Notes under the pieces: generated by a model
What the model was told of the DNA's origin: nothing
What the model saw: only the letters and a program-made list of their open reading frames with translations
Database searches by the model: none
Position numbers and translations under genes: made by a program
NCBI GenBank assembly: GCA_018064425.1
Contig: JAGHVF010000048.1
Span: 1-44,353, forward strand
Source: Candidatus Colinaster equi
GTDB taxonomy: Bacteria; Bacillota; Clostridia; Lachnospirales; Lachnospiraceae
Direction: 5' to 3'
Length of the DNA stretch: 44,353 nucleotides
Shown here: positions 43,252-44,353 of the stretch, one piece after another
Numbering within the stretch: position 1 is the stretch's first letter
Layout: each line of letters begins with the position of its first letter

Positions 43252-43276
43252 GTGAAATCACAATTTGTGACTTCAC
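43252..43276. repeat. Interrupted palindrome
   Basis: GTGAAATCACA and TGTGACTTCAC form an 11-bp inverted repeat with one mismatch around ATT. It lies in a 200-bp gene-free gap between the sigma-like fragment and the nuclease gene and could be a protein-binding site or element end. A TATAAT at 43395-43400 with a distant TTGAAA (43369-43374, 20-bp spacer) is a poor promoter candidate for the next gene. Confidence 0.5.
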
Positions 43277-43424
43277 GGACTTTCAAATTACGGTATGGCG
43301 TCTTTTGTGAGACTCTGCTGAGACTGACATCGATATCTGCTTATGCTACTCTTGGATGATTGGGCGTATTGAAAATGGGTAGTTCCAATGTTATTATAAT
43401 GTTGAAGAAAGAAGGAATAATGTA

Positions 43425-44237
43425 ATGCTGACAGAAGAGATGTTGCAGGAACAACATGAACAGGATCTTCAAAGATTACGCGGATTCAGATTATTTGATG
43501 ATGATTTTATGACGCGTTGTTTTGATGGAGATACAGAAAGTATTCAATTGATACTTTCGATTATATTAGGTAGAAATGATATAGAGATTATCAGTGTTAA
43601 GACACAGTATAATATTAAGAATCTTGTAAGACGTTCCGTCAGACTTGATGTATTTGCAAGAGATAATTCCGGCAAGGTTTATAACATTGAGATACAGCGC
43701 GACGACAGAGGTGCGGGATTTAAGCGTGCAAGATATAACAGCAGCTTGATCGATGCCAATGTATTACCGACAGGGGATGACCCGAACAACTTACCGGAAA
43801 CTTATGTGATATTTTTTACGGAGAATGATATTTTCTCTGAAGGATTACCGTTATATCATATAGACAGAACCTGTATTGAAACGAGTAAACCGATAGAGGA
43901 TGAGGCTCATATCGTATATGTGAATGGTACCTATGTTGGAGATTCCGAAATCGGAAAACTGATACATGATTTCAAGTGTACCGATGCTGATGATATGTAT
44001 TATGCCTTATTGGCCAAGAAAGTACGTTTCTATAAAGAGGACGAGAAAGGAGTCGCTATTATGTGTAAAGCAATGGAAGAGATGAGAAATGAATGCACAA
44101 GCAGAGCAGATAAAGAGGCAAAGATAGGGATAGCTATTAAATTAATTAAGGATGGAACATTATCTTTAGACAAAATAGCTGCTGTTTGTAATCTTACGGT
44201 TGAAGAGGTTAAGGAATTAACAATGCAACCCGCATAA
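43425..44237 (+). CDS. PD-(D/E)XK nuclease family protein (Rpn/transposase-like)
   Basis: The 270-residue protein belongs to the PD-(D/E)XK group annotated as Rpn recombination-promoting nuclease or PDDEXK-family transposase. The core is visible as Asp75 in RLDVFARD and Glu89-x-Gln91 in YNIEIQRDD. The N-terminus has DDDFMTRCFDGDTESIQLIL; the C-terminus has a helix with IAIKLIKDGTLSLDKIAAV that looks like a small HTH. Such genes are abundant and multicopy in Lachnospiraceae. AAGAAGGAATAA lies before the ATG. Confidence 0.85.
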   Translation: MLTEEMLQEQHEQDLQRLRGFRLFDDDFMTRCFDGDTESIQLILSIILGRNDIEIISVKTQYNIKNLVRRSVRLDVFARDNSGKVYNIEIQRDDRGAGFKRARYNSSLIDANVLPTGDDPNNLPETYVIFFTENDIFSEGLPLYHIDRTCIETSKPIEDEAHIVYVNGTYVGDSEIGKLIHDFKCTDADDMYYALLAKKVRFYKEDEKGVAIMCKAMEEMRNECTSRADKEAKIGIAIKLIKDGTLSLDKIAAVCNLTVEEVKELTMQPA

Positions 44238-44353
44238 CATGCTTTGATTCATATTATTTTGGACTTCTCCCACGAGCTTGAGAGAGCGCAATACTGTGGG
44301 CGGTTTGGATACTTGGGCTTCATATCAGATTTTTCTGGTATGGAGTCTTTTTT
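44238..44353. other. Right-edge sequence with no recognised gene
   Basis: 116 bp after the nuclease gene. CCCAC (44269-44273) and GTGGG (near 44297) could pair weakly, and the last bases are a T run after GGAGTC, but no convincing terminator or gene is seen before the window ends. Confidence 0.3.

Overview
This 44.4 kb window looks like a Lachnospiraceae-type chromosome (Bacillota, Clostridia). The evidence is gene order (rimP-nusA-L7Ae-infB-rbfA-nrnA-truB-ribF; rpsO-pnp; asp23-nusB-xseA-xseB-ispA-dxs-tlyA-nadK-argR-recN), strong AGGAGG-type ribosome sites, TTGACA/TATAAT-type promoters with extended -10 elements, and an EFR1-type flavodoxin-ferredoxin protein. No species is claimed. Almost every gene reads on the + strand.

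Region by region. 1-1040: a 63-bp tandem repeat running off the left edge, a small lipoprotein gene, and a 55-bp tandem duplication that includes its stop codon. 1043-5355: flavodoxin/ferredoxin protein, receiver-HD-GYP regulator, an SCP2-like protein with a histone-H1-like lysine tail, and pyruvate kinase ending in a clear terminator. 5371-9546: a large RND exporter with a ~330-residue coiled-coil insert that carries a canonical EF-hand loop. 9565-18995: the translation/transcription operon from rimP to truB, a RibF lacking its riboflavin kinase half, and a Na/Pi cotransporter. 19005-22750: a secreted SH3-NlpC/P60 hydrolase and a LytS-like kinase with a winged-helix response regulator. 22766-27107: rpsO, a structured pnp leader, pnp and prfC. 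27131-39125: a transglutaminase-like exported protein, the asp23-to-recN cluster (cell envelope, RNA, isoprenoid, NADP and DNA repair housekeeping) and glycogen synthase.

From about 39130 to the right edge the window becomes an accessory patchwork: a toxin-antitoxin pair whose zeta-type toxin is cut off after its P-loop, a C39-like membrane peptidase, a transposase fragment, a 470-bp gene-free segment full of inverted repeats, promoters and terminators, a methyltransferase/nitroreductase pair, facing relaxase and sigma-like fragments, and a PD-(D/E)XK (Rpn/transposase-like) nuclease gene.

The most worthwhile unexplained items are the gene-free segment at 40485-40956 (a 14-bp inverted pair at two putative start sites, plus a terminator that can form an alternative pairing), the EF-hand coiled-coil RND exporter, the kinase-less RibF, the SCP2/H1-tail protein, and the long hairpin before pnp. 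I do not see a complete defence or mobile system. All family names come from reading motifs by eye; no database search was run.
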